A stretch of 64,000 bases of DNA, from assembly GCF_001642695.1 (NCBI RefSeq), contig NZ_LWCC02000005.1, positions 1 through 64,000 of the forward strand. Reading direction: 5' to 3'. The DNA comes from Streptomyces chilikensis (GTDB lineage: Bacteria > Actinomycetota > Actinomycetes > Streptomycetales > Streptomycetaceae). Made by a program: the position numbers and the translations under genes. Positions 1 through 7,582 of this stretch are shown here, piece by piece; position 1 is the first letter of the stretch, and every line of letters starts with the position of its first letter. The notes below the pieces were generated by a model. That model did no database searches and was not told where the DNA came from. It was given only the letters and a program-made list of their open reading frames with translations.

Positions 1-91
1 ACCGGGCGGGGTGCGCCGGCGCCGGACCGGCCGCCCGGCGGAGCGCGGGCGGCGCGCGCGGCGGCGCCCGCCGGACGGAGGCCCGGCACCC

Positions 92-1027
92 GTGATCCTC
101 ACCGTCACCCTGAACGCCGCCCTCGACGTCACCTACGGCGTCGACGCCCTGCGCCCGCGCACCTCGCACCGCGTCGGCACCACCCACCGGCGCGCCGGGG
201 GCAAGGGCGTCAACGTGGCCCGCGTCCTCGCCGCCCGCGGGTACGGCGCCACCGTCACCGGACTCGTGGGCGGTCCCACCGGCGCCCTGCTGCGCGACGA
301 CCTGCGCACCGTCGCGAACCTCCACGACGAGCTCGTCGCCGTCTCCGGCACCTCGCGGCAGACCGTCACCGTGGTCTCCCGCGACGACGGGGACGCCACC
401 GTGTTCAACGAGCGCGGTCCGCACGTCGCCCCGCGGGAGTGGCGGACCTTCACCGACCGCTTCGCGTCGCTGGTGCGCGACGTCCCGGTCGTCGCCCTCT
501 GCGGCAGCCTGCCGCCCGGGCTGCCGTCCGACGCGTACGCGCGCCTGGTCCGCATCGCCGCCCGGGCCGGAGCGCTCACCGTGCTGGACACCGGCGGTCC
601 CCCGCTCCTCGCCGCGCTGGACGCCGGCCCCGACGTCGTCAAGCCCAACGCCGCGGAACTCGCCGCCGCCACCGGGTGCGAGGACGTCGTGGTGGCCGCG
701 CGGCGGCTGCGCGCCCTCGGCGCGCGTGCCGTCGTGGTCTCCTCGGGCCCCGACGGCCTCCACGCACTCACCCCGGACGGCGGCTGGCGCGCCGCACCCC
801 CGGAGCGGCTGGCCGGCAACCCCACCGGGGCGGGGGACGCCTGCGTCGCCGCGCTCGCCGCGGGGCTCGCCGACGGCCGGCGCTGGCCGGACGTCCTGCG
901 CGAGGCCGTGGCCCTGTCGGCCGCCGCCGTCCCCTGCCCCGTGGCCGGTGACTTCGACGCCGCCACCCGCCGACGTATCCGTCCCGCCGTATCCGTGGAG
1001 GACCTCCATGCCCCTCACCCCCACTGA
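92..1027 (+). CDS. PfkB-family sugar-phosphate kinase (1-phosphofructokinase/tagatose-6-phosphate kinase type)
   Basis: The 311-residue product is an ATP-dependent cytosolic sugar-phosphate kinase of the ribokinase/PfkB fold. It opens with the family signature TVTLNAALDVTY, has GGKGVNVARVL near residue 35, and near the C-terminus carries the GAGDACVAAL signature, whose Asp is the catalytic base and whose Gly-rich part forms the anion hole. The GTG start at 92 is chosen because a GGACGGAG ribosome site lies about 11 bases upstream and the family begins there; the frame itself is open further upstream. Its end overlaps the aldolase start by 20 bases, so the two are co-transcribed and probably act in sequence: phosphorylation of a ketohexose phosphate, then cleavage. 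Fructose-1-phosphate versus tagatose-6-phosphate cannot be decided from sequence alone. Confidence 0.88.
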   Translation: MILTVTLNAALDVTYGVDALRPRTSHRVGTTHRRAGGKGVNVARVLAARGYGATVTGLVGGPTGALLRDDLRTVANLHDELVAVSGTSRQTVTVVSRDDGDATVFNERGPHVAPREWRTFTDRFASLVRDVPVVALCGSLPPGLPSDAYARLVRIAARAGALTVLDTGGPPLLAALDAGPDVVKPNAAELAAATGCEDVVVAARRLRALGARAVVVSSGPDGLHALTPDGGWRAAPPERLAGNPTGAGDACVAALAAGLADGRRWPDVLREAVALSAAAVPCPVAGDFDAATRRRIRPAVSVEDLHAPHPH

Positions 1028-1850
1028 CGACATAGTCGCTCCCGCCTCCCGGTCCGGTGTGGGTGTCGGGGCCTTCAACGTGGTACAGCTCGAGCACGCC
1101 GAAGCCATCGTGGGCGGGGCCGAGGCCGTGGGGCTGCCCGTGATCCTGCAGATCAGCGAGAACACCGTCCGCCATCACGGCGCGCTCGCGCCGATCGGCC
1201 TCGCGTCCCTCGCGATCGCGCGCGCGGCCCGCGTGCCCGTCGCCGTCCACCTCGACCACGCGGAGTCCGTGGACCTGGTGCACGAGGCCGTGGAACTCGG
1301 TTTCACCTCCGTCATGTTCGACGCCTCCAAGCTGCCCTTCGAGCAGAACCTCGCGGCGACCCGGGAGGTCACGGACCACTGCCGTGCCCGGGACGTGTGG
1401 GTGGAGGCGGAGCTCGGCGAGGTCGGGGGGAAGGACGGTGCGCACACGCCGGGGGTGCGCACCGATCCGCGGGAGGCACGGGACTTCGTCGCCGCCACCG
1501 GGGTCGACGCCCTGGCCGTGGCGGTGGGCAGCTCCCACGCCATGGTCACGCGGGACGCCGTCCTCGACTTCGCCCTCATCACCCGGCTGGACGAGGCCGC
1601 CGGCGTCCCTCTGGTCCTGCACGGCTCGTCCGGGGTGGCCGACGCGGCACTCGCCCGCGCGGTCGACGCCGGGATCACCAAGGTCAACGTCTCCACCCAC
1701 CTGAACAAGGAGTTCACCCGGGTCGTCCGGACCTGCCTGGAGGAACAGCCGGACGTCGTCGACCCCCGCGTGTACCTGGGCCCCGCCCGAGACGTCGTCG
1801 CGGACGCGGTGGCACACCTGCTGAAGGTGCTGCGCGGCGGGCACGGCTGA
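1008..1850 (+). CDS. Class II ketose-bisphosphate aldolase (tagatose/fructose-bisphosphate type)
   Basis: The 280-residue product is a zinc-dependent aldolase of the FbaA/GatY/KbaY family, which splits ketose 1,6-bisphosphates into dihydroxyacetone phosphate and glyceraldehyde 3-phosphate. Visible signatures are GVGAFNVVQLEHAEAI at the N-terminus, the metal-binding HLDHAES near residue 80, the second metal-ligand region VEAELGEVGG, GSSHAM, LHGSSGV and the phosphate-binding TKVNVSTHL near residue 225. The ATG at 1008 has a GTGGAGG site 6-12 bases upstream and lies inside the 3' end of the kinase gene. Pairing with a PfkB kinase suggests a tagatose or galactitol/GalNAc-type catabolic pair, but the partners that would settle this lie outside the window. 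Confidence 0.9.
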   Translation: MPLTPTDDIVAPASRSGVGVGAFNVVQLEHAEAIVGGAEAVGLPVILQISENTVRHHGALAPIGLASLAIARAARVPVAVHLDHAESVDLVHEAVELGFTSVMFDASKLPFEQNLAATREVTDHCRARDVWVEAELGEVGGKDGAHTPGVRTDPREARDFVAATGVDALAVAVGSSHAMVTRDAVLDFALITRLDEAAGVPLVLHGSSGVADAALARAVDAGITKVNVSTHLNKEFTRVVRTCLEEQPDVVDPRVYLGPARDVVADAVAHLLKVLRGGHG

Positions 1851-2073
1851 AGCGCGGCCGACGCGCCTGCCGGGGCCGCCGGTGACCGTGGGGACGGAGC
1901 CGGGGCCAGGCTGCGATGCCCCGGCCCGTGCGAGCCGCGGGCGGCGAGCACCATGTCCTCGCCGACGGAGGGGGCGTTCCGCCCGCGGTACCGCCGACCG
2001 GTGGAAGTCCCAACGGCGTCACGCAGTTGCTGCCCCTTCGCCAGGGTCTCCATCCCTGGTTCGGATCACCGGT

Positions 2074-2529
2074 TCACTGCGGGTTCCTGGTTCCTTCGTC
2101 CGGTCGGCGAAGCGGTTCGGTCCGGGCGACGAAGCGGGCGAGTTCCTCGGCTCCGCCGCGGGGCAGACTGGCCACCGCCGCCTCCGGCAGTGCCATGATC
2201 ACGGTGCGCACCCGTGCCGCGAGGTTCGGGAGCAGGGTCCAGGCCGACGCCGGAACGTTCACCGCGGCAAGCAACAGGTCTCCCTCGTAGAAGTAGGCGT
2301 CAAGCATCGGTTCATCGAGCAGCAGGTTCCCTGCGAGCGGAAGGACGTGGGGCAGCGCCACTTGCTGGGAGATGAGGGTGCGTAGATCCGCCGGCCCGAG
2401 CTCGCCCAGCGGAACCCGCCGCAGTTCATGCACCCTGCGCACCAAGGAGGTTGCGTCAGGGCCGGCAGGCGCCCAGCGAGGCGGGTCCAGCTCATCGAGC
2501 GTGCGGTCGAGGTGCAGCAGACGGTCCAT
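2074..2529 (-). CDS. CdiI-like contact-dependent growth inhibition immunity protein
   Basis: The 151-residue protein resembles the small acidic family annotated as contact-dependent growth inhibition immunity proteins. The typical core reads LRTLISQQVALPHVLPLA, then a LLLDEPMLDAYFYEGDLL stretch, near residues 48-85. Such proteins bind and neutralise a specific CdiA C-terminal or related polymorphic toxin in the cytoplasm. No toxin gene is adjacent: downstream lies the sugar kinase/aldolase pair, upstream the convergent-looking end of the Tap-like gene. It is therefore an orphan immunity gene, possibly protecting against siblings. The ATG at 2529 has only a weak ribosome site. Family call is from motif memory; confidence is moderate. 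Confidence 0.68.
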   Translation of the reverse strand: MDRLLHLDRTLDELDPPRWAPAGPDATSLVRRVHELRRVPLGELGPADLRTLISQQVALPHVLPLAGNLLLDEPMLDAYFYEGDLLLAAVNVPASAWTLLPNLAARVRTVIMALPEAAVASLPRGGAEELARFVARTEPLRRPDEGTRNPQ

Positions 2530-2597
2530 GGGGGTTCATTGTCACTGGAACAAGGAGGGAATCCCCGGCTCACCTCACCAGGCTGTTCCCGCAGATC

Positions 2598-2623
2598 ACC
2601 TGACAGCGTCATCCCTGTCAGGT
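2598..2623. terminator. Inverted repeat between the CdiI-like and Tap-like genes
   Basis: Arms ACCTGACAG (2598-2606) and CTGTCAGGT (2615-2623) are perfectly complementary with an 8-base loop. It lies about 150 bases downstream of the Tap-like stop and 70 bases upstream of the CdiI-like start, so it could be a weak terminator for the former or an operator for the latter. Confidence 0.35.
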
Positions 2624-2751
2624 CGATCGTGGTTTTCTGCGTCGGCATGCGGCCGACCGTGTTCACGCTCAGTCGGTGTCGCGCCTGTTCACTGGTGCCC
2701 GGTGCAGGCGAACAGCCCGGCGCCTGCCGCGATCAGCTGTTGCGGGACGGC

Positions 2752-2785
2752 CTTCAGTCAGGGGTGCCCTTCAGCCAGGGGTGCC
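2752..2785. repeat. 17-bp tandem duplication over the Tap-like stop codon
   Basis: Two adjacent 17-base units (2752-2768 and 2769-2785) read CTTCAGYCAGGGGTGCC and differ at one base. The unit nearer the gene contains its stop codon (2771-2773). This is a small local duplication of the 3' end of the reading frame. Confidence 0.75.
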
Positions 2786-4415
2786 GTCGAGGGTGTAGGT
2801 GTCCTTGATCTTGACTTCGGTGAGGGCGCGTCCCTCGGTGTAGACGGTGCGCCAGTCACCGGTCAGGTGGAGTTCGTCGGTGCCCATGACCCGCACCAGG
2901 GTGAGGCCTTGCTCGTGGGCCTTGTAGGCCTTGGTCCAGAGGTTGGCGAACGCCTGGGAGCGGATGATGTGCATCCAGTCCGGGCGGTAGAGCTGCCGGT
3001 TGTAGTTCGACTCCCCCATGGTCGAGACGAACTTGGAGTACATGGCCTTGACGTAGTCCAGGGTGAGGTCGTCACCGGCGGCGATGGCCCGGTCGCGGGC
3101 GTCCTTGAGCAGGACACGGAACTTCTCCAGCAGGTTCTCCGTCGCCCCGGAGGTGAACGACTCGTGGATCACGGGTGGCTCGCACAGGCCGTGGCGGGGG
3201 CCGGACAGGCGCAGCAGGAGACGCAGGGTGGGCTCGGTGACCCATACCGGGCCCGGTTCTTCCCGGTTGCCCAGTGGGTTGGGGAGGACGTCGTCGTGTT
3301 CCCAGCGGGGAGGGGTGATCAGGTGGACGCCGGAGCGGCGCCGGTCGTGGTGGGGGCCGGTGGAGTGTTCGAGCTGGCCGATGGGCAGGTGGGTCTTCAG
3401 GGCGGACAGGTAGGCACCGTTGATGTCGAGGGCGGTGACGTGGTGACGGCCCGTCGGGAGGTGGGGCCGGGTCCACTTCGGACGCGCCTCCCACACCTGG
3501 TCGGCGCCATGGGCGGTGGGCTTGCGGAGGATGTCGGGGATCCAGGGATGCGCGATGACGTCGTAACGGCCGCCTTTGCGGACGGTGTCGAGGAGCGTCA
3601 TCGCGTCGGGGATGGCTCGCTTCACCAGTGCGGCGGCCGCCGCGTCGATGTCACCGTGATGATCGGCCAGGGCCTTGTCCACAGCCGCGGTGATGAGGTG
3701 CGCGGCGGAACCGGCACCCGTGATGGAGGCTGAATCACGACGGGCAGCAACCGGCCTTCCGGTGCCGGCGACAGGGGTGGGAGAAGGCGCGGCGGTGGGC
3801 GCCGGGGTCCGGAGCGGCGTGGAAGCCTCCCTCGGGGCCGAGACCGGGGACGCCGAAGGGCCGACCGCGGGAGAGGATGCGGCTCCGGCGCAGGCGTCGG
3901 GTGAGAGGTGCTGCGGGAAACCGGCCATCCGGTACCAGGTCGCCGCCGCGCACAGAACACAGGGCTGCGGAGCGGGAAGCAGCTCCACGTCGTCGTCCCC
4001 CGGCACGGCCGGCACCGCAGCGGAGGCGGCCTCAGGGGCGGAGGCGGCGGGGTTCTCCCGGGAGTCGCGCATCGGCGCGTCCTCGACGGCGGCGTCCTCG
4101 GGGGTGGCGGCACCGGTGAGAGCCGCCGGGGCTGCGCGGTGCGGGTCCGGGTCCGACGCGGGGTCGGGGCGGCCGGTGAGGCGGGTGCGGGCGCGGTCGA
4201 GGAAGTAGGCGTACTTCTCACGGGTGTCGCCCGCGGGATCACGGCCGGTCTCCCAGCCGGCGACGGTGGACGGGCTCACGCCCAGGGCGCGCGCCACCTG
4301 GGCGCGGGAGAGGCCCAGGCCCTCACGCAGAGCGCGGCGTTCCGCCGGGGGGCGGCAAAGGCGTGTGCGGGCCGGCGTCGGCGAGGAGGGCGTCGATGGC
4401 GTCGAATCCGGTCAC
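2771..4415 (-). pseudogene. Tap-like (telomere-associated protein family) HTH/polymerase-motif protein, frameshifted
   Basis: With one base corrected the product is about 547 residues. It starts at the GTG at 4415, which overlaps the stop of the upstream XRE gene (GTGA). The N-terminus (FDAIDALLADAG..LPPP) runs into a helix-turn-helix (ARALGVSPSTVAGWETGRD), as in Tap proteins that bind linear-replicon ends in Streptomyces. A Pro/Ala-rich linker with a CVLC motif follows. The C-terminal 300 residues carry LDINGAYLSALK, YVKAMYSKF and MGTDELHLTG, resembling motifs A, B and C of protein-primed family B polymerases. The frame breaks in a run of six G at 4347-4352; five G would join GTG-4415 to the long downstream frame, which is open to 2771. 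The break is either a real inactivation or a consensus error. The C-terminus is shorter than in the telomeric Tap proteins I recall. Confidence 0.7.
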
Positions 4416-4702
4416 CGGGCCACCGCCCGGGACGCGGCGCGCACGGTGACGCGACGGCGTCCGGCAGGCACGCGGTCGCAGGCACGGGTCGGGCCCGCGA
4501 AAAGATCGAGGACATCGATGCCGTAGTGGGCGGCGACCGCCTCGCAGTCCGCCAGGCTCCACGCCACCGTGCCCGACTGACGACGGCTGACCTGGGCCTG
4601 GGCAACGCCCAGCACACGAGCGAGGTCGGCCTGCGACTCGCCCGTCACCTGCAGGAGTGCTGCCACCGACAATCGGACCCGCTCCTCCAACGACACACCC
4701 AT
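4412..4702 (-). CDS. Small XRE-family HTH regulator coupled to the Tap-like gene
   Basis: The 96-residue protein consists essentially of one Cro/C1-type DNA-binding domain: LEERVRLSVAALLQVTGES, then the HTH core QADLARVLGVAQAQVSRRQSG, then SLADCEAVAAHYGIDVLDLF. A short basic tail follows. Its stop TGA (4412-4414) overlaps the GTG start of the Tap-like gene, so the two are translationally coupled. The ATG at 4702 has a GTGGGG site close upstream. A perfect 15-bp inverted repeat sits 24 bases upstream of the start and is the obvious candidate operator. In telomeric loci the partner of tap is the terminal-protein gene tpg; this is not tpg. Role inferred: autorepressor or DNA-targeting partner. 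Confidence 0.8.
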   Translation of the reverse strand: MGVSLEERVRLSVAALLQVTGESQADLARVLGVAQAQVSRRQSGTVAWSLADCEAVAAHYGIDVLDLFAGPTRACDRVPAGRRRVTVRAASRAVAR

Positions 4703-4725
4703 ACCCCACAACTTAACACCCGTCA

Positions 4726-4760
4726 CGCATCTCTCATGCGGAAAACGCATGAGAGATGCG
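4726..4760. promoter_or_regulatory. Perfect 15-bp inverted repeat upstream of the XRE/Tap-like pair
   Basis: Left arm CGCATCTCTCATGCG (4726-4740), loop GAAAA, right arm CGCATGAGAGATGCG (4746-4760), with no mismatch. Each arm itself ends in CGCAT/ATGCG half-sites. Its position 24-58 bases before the XRE start fits an operator overlapping the promoter; as RNA it could also form a strong hairpin. Confidence 0.75.
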
Positions 4761-5190
4761 GGGTGGAGGAGTGAGGACACGACCCCCGCACGCGTCCCGT
4801 GCGACCCGTCGTTTTCTTCACGGCTCCGCGGCAGGGGCTCCGGCCTGCGGGTCCGGCAGGACTTCCTCCTGTCGCTGATGACCCGGGGAGGGTGTCGCAG
4901 GGCCCGAAGGCATCGACGGACCTCTGACGAGGGGGCCGCGCAGCGGCTTCGCCCGAAGCCGGACCCCTGGCCGGTGCCCGCCCGGAAGCGGCCGTCCCCG
5001 TCCTCGGAGACGGCCGCTTCCGGGCTCTGCGCCACACCATCGCCCCGGGAGGCGGCCGCCGTCGCCCGCCGGACCAGGGACACGCGCCAGGCGGTGAAGA
5101 TCGCGTTCAGGTCGCCCTGGCGCCCTCGAACGGCTGGCGGAACGGGCCGCGGATGTCAGTAGAGTGAGGCCAGGAAGCGAGGGAGGAGTA
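4761..5190. other. Gene-free stretch with a strong hairpin
   Basis: No coding frame here shows family signatures on either strand. A perfect 16-bp inverted repeat at 4981-4996 and 5009-5024 (arm CCCGGAAGCGGCCGTC, 12-base loop) is terminator-like, but no gene ends near it. It may be the remains of a deleted gene's 3' region. Confidence 0.5.
4981..5024. terminator. 16-bp perfect hairpin, terminator-like
   Basis: Arms 4981-4996 and 5009-5024 pair without mismatch around a 12-base loop. There is no T-run, as is usual for actinomycete terminators. It separates the XRE/Tap-like promoter region from the MEDS genes. Confidence 0.5.
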
Positions 5191-5973
5191 GTGAGAGCGC
5201 CGCGCACTCTGACAACCCTGGACGAGGTCGACACCGGTGACCACGTCTGCCAGGTGCTGGATCGCACCGAGGACGTCATCGACCGCAGCCGGGCCTTCGT
5301 CGCGGACGGAGCACTGCACGGTGACAAGGTGGTGATCGTCGGGCCCGCCCTCCAGGGAGGGAGCGAGTTCGCCCAGCTCGTCCTCGATCCTGCCCGGCTG
5401 GACGTCTCCCTCCTCGCCGCGGTGCGCCGTGAGGCGGCCAACGCCGGCCGCGAGGGGTTCCGCTCGCTCCGGGTGCTGCACCACGTCCGGCCCGGCTGCC
5501 CCGCGAAGCAGACGGGGGAGTTGCTGCGCAGCGAGCTGGAGCTCGAGGAGTTCGCCGCCGACACCGGATCCCTGGTGGTCTGCGCGTACAGCGGTGCGGG
5601 CTGGGACCCGTCCACGCTCGAGCAGATCGCGTGCGTGCACCCCCACCATCTGGGCAGCCGTGCAGCGTCAACGGCGTTCCGGGTGTATCGGGCCGGCCAG
5701 AGGGGATGGGCGGTGGACGGGATCGTCGACAGCGACGGCGCGGTGCTCTTCGGCACCGTCCTGTGCACTCTTCTCGCCCGGACGGCGACGGTGCGTCTGC
5801 TCTGTCATGCTCTGGAGTTCTTCGACGCCGCCGGGATGAGCGCCCTGGCCGATGCGGCAAGGCACCTTCCGGATCGCAAGGTGATTCTGGAAGGAACCAA
5901 CGAGACCGTGCGACTAGCCTGGGAACTGTCCGGCTTCGCAGTCCCCGACATCCCGGTGGTGATGGCGCCATGA
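5191..5973 (+). CDS. MEDS-domain protein with a C-terminal STAS-like domain
   Basis: The 260-residue protein begins with a MEDS sensory domain (GDHVCQVLDRTEDVIDRSRAF, residues about 17-165), found beside anti-sigma regulators and methyl-compound sensors. From about residue 175 it has a STAS fold like anti-sigma-factor antagonists. At the usual phospho-site the sequence is FFDAAGMSAL, so the conserved serine of DSSG is alanine and phosphorylation-based switching is probably lost. GTG 5191 is preferred for its GGGAGGAG site. The stop overlaps the next start (ATGA). With the downstream HATPase and STAS genes it forms a partner-switching signalling set. Target sigma factor unknown. Confidence 0.8.
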   Translation: MRAPRTLTTLDEVDTGDHVCQVLDRTEDVIDRSRAFVADGALHGDKVVIVGPALQGGSEFAQLVLDPARLDVSLLAAVRREAANAGREGFRSLRVLHHVRPGCPAKQTGELLRSELELEEFAADTGSLVVCAYSGAGWDPSTLEQIACVHPHHLGSRAASTAFRVYRAGQRGWAVDGIVDSDGAVLFGTVLCTLLARTATVRLLCHALEFFDAAGMSALADAARHLPDRKVILEGTNETVRLAWELSGFAVPDIPVVMAP

Positions 5974-6926
5974 CCGCCTCACTCCAGCCAGTCACCACCG
6001 CACCGGGCAGCGGGTACCGGCACGAGTTGTACCCGTACGCCGGAGGGGACGAGTTCGTCCAGGGCGCGCTGCGTTTCATCCAGGACGCGCTCGAGGGGGG
6101 CGAGGCCGTCGTCGTGGCCGTCCCGCAGGACAAGGCGTCCATGCTGCGGGCCGAGATCCGTGAGGACGAGGCCGTCCGTTACGTCGACACGAGCCGTGTG
6201 GCGCACCGTCCGGGCCGGCTCATCGACGCCTGGCAGGGATGGATCAGGAAGCACGTCGAGGAGGGGCGGCCCGTCCGCGGGATCGGTGAGTCCCCCTGGG
6301 ACCAGGTCCGCAGTCCCGCCGAGGCCGCGGAGCTGCACTACCACGAGTGGCTGCTCAACAAGGCCTTCGCCGAGGGCCCGGCCTGGTGGCTGCTGTGCCC
6401 GTACAACGTCGCTCACGGCGGGAGCGGCCTGCGGGACATGGCCCGGTGTCACCCGGAGATGCGCAAGGACGGCCGGACGATGCCGTGCGGGGACTACGAC
6501 CCGCAGGCGTCGTACGCCTTCGTTCCGCTCACCCGCCCGTGCGACCCGTACGAGGAGTTCACCTACACCGGCGGTGACCTGCCCGCCCTGCGGGGAAAGA
6601 TCACCGCCTGCGCCGAGGAGCACGGCCTGAGCGGCCGGCGGCTGCGCGAACTGCACCTGGCCGCCACGGAGGTGGCGACCAACAGCATCCGGCACGGCGG
6701 CGGACACGGGGTGCTGCGCACGTGGAGCGAGGACGGTCGCCTCGTGTGCGAGTTCCGGGACGGGGGCTACATCGAGGACCCCCTGTCCGGGCGCGTGCGG
6801 CCGAACCCGCGACAGATCGGCGGACGCGGGCTGTGGCTCGTCCACCAGCTCGCGGATCTGGTCGAGATCCGCTCCTCGCCGGACGAGGGGACCACGGTGC
6901 GCCTCCACACCGAACTGCCGGGGTGA
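5970..6926 (+). CDS. MEDS-domain anti-sigma regulatory kinase (RsbW-like HATPase)
   Basis: The 318-residue protein has an N-terminal MEDS domain (ELYPYAGGDEFVQGALRFI onward, to about residue 180). Its C-terminal GHKL ATPase domain of the RsbW/SpoIIAB anti-sigma type has the N-box LAATEVATNSIRHGG, the DGGYIEDP motif and the glycine box GGRGLWLVHQLADLVEI. Such proteins sequester a sigma factor or its antagonist and phosphorylate STAS antagonists using ATP. The ATG overlaps the stop of the MEDS-STAS gene. A stand-alone STAS gene follows 200 bases downstream and is the likely phosphorylation substrate. The signal sensed by MEDS is not evident from sequence. Confidence 0.87.
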   Translation: MTASLQPVTTAPGSGYRHELYPYAGGDEFVQGALRFIQDALEGGEAVVVAVPQDKASMLRAEIREDEAVRYVDTSRVAHRPGRLIDAWQGWIRKHVEEGRPVRGIGESPWDQVRSPAEAAELHYHEWLLNKAFAEGPAWWLLCPYNVAHGGSGLRDMARCHPEMRKDGRTMPCGDYDPQASYAFVPLTRPCDPYEEFTYTGGDLPALRGKITACAEEHGLSGRRLRELHLAATEVATNSIRHGGGHGVLRTWSEDGRLVCEFRDGGYIEDPLSGRVRPNPRQIGGRGLWLVHQLADLVEIRSSPDEGTTVRLHTELPG

Positions 6927-7132
6927 ACATCACCGCTGCCGTCCCCCGCCTGGACGACGGTGGCATAGGGTCGGTACACGTGGTCGGCCCCTGCGGGAAG
7001 GACCACGTGGACGACGCACAGGCGAACGGGCGCGCCGACGTGTAGGCGGTGGGCCGGTGGGAAGGCGTGTGATTACGCCTGGTAGCGGCATGGCAGGCGA
7101 AATCGGGACGAGTCGGGAGTATCGAGTACGTC

Positions 7133-7510
7133 ATGCTCACCGTGCGAATGCAGGGCGAGAACACGGCGGTCGTGCGGTTGCCGCAGCAGGTGGACTACGA
7201 CAACGCCTCCGTCGTCGGCGCGGAGTGCGAGGAGCTGGTCAGGCGGGGCTGCACCACCCTGGTCGTGGACGCTTCCCTGATGGAGTACCTCGACTCCTCG
7301 GGCATCAGCATGCTCATCATGGTGTCGCGCACGGCCGACGCCCATGCCGGCACGCTGCGCCTTGCCGCCTTCAACGACCACTACCAGCAGATATGGCACA
7401 TGCTCGGCCTCGAGACGCTGCTCCCGCTCTCGCCCACCGTGGGCGCCGCCCTCTCCGCCCCCGGCGCGGACGAGCCTGCCGAGGCGCTCGAGGCGTCCGA
7501 CCACGCCTGA
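7133..7510 (+). CDS. STAS-domain anti-sigma factor antagonist
   Basis: A 125-residue single-domain STAS protein of the RsbV/SpoIIAA type. The phospho-acceptor region YLDSSGISMLIMV near residues 51-63 is intact, including the conserved serine pair, in contrast to the DAAG of the upstream MEDS-STAS protein. The acidic Ala/Glu-rich tail is not part of the domain. It probably competes with a sigma factor for the MEDS-HATPase kinase and is inactivated by phosphorylation. Separated by about 200 bases from the kinase gene, so it may have its own promoter. Confidence 0.87.
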   Translation: MLTVRMQGENTAVVRLPQQVDYDNASVVGAECEELVRRGCTTLVVDASLMEYLDSSGISMLIMVSRTADAHAGTLRLAAFNDHYQQIWHMLGLETLLPLSPTVGAALSAPGADEPAEALEASDHA

Positions 7511-7542
7511 ACGGCGCCAGGAGTGAGGCGCTCCGGCGGGGC

Positions 7543-7576
7543 GGGCGGTCCGGACCCCGCCCGGCCGGGACCGCCC
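7543..7576. terminator. Hairpin between convergent STAS and esterase genes
   Basis: Arms GGGCGGTCC (7543-7551) and GGACCGCCC (7568-7576) sit in a very G/C-rich spacer between two converging genes. A bidirectional terminator is the simplest reading. Confidence 0.5.
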
Positions 7577-7582
7577 TCCCGG

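Noticed and set aside
768-1844. Minus-strand frame opposite the aldolase
   Set aside because: Antisense shadow of a gene with full class II aldolase motifs; no start signal, unusual composition.
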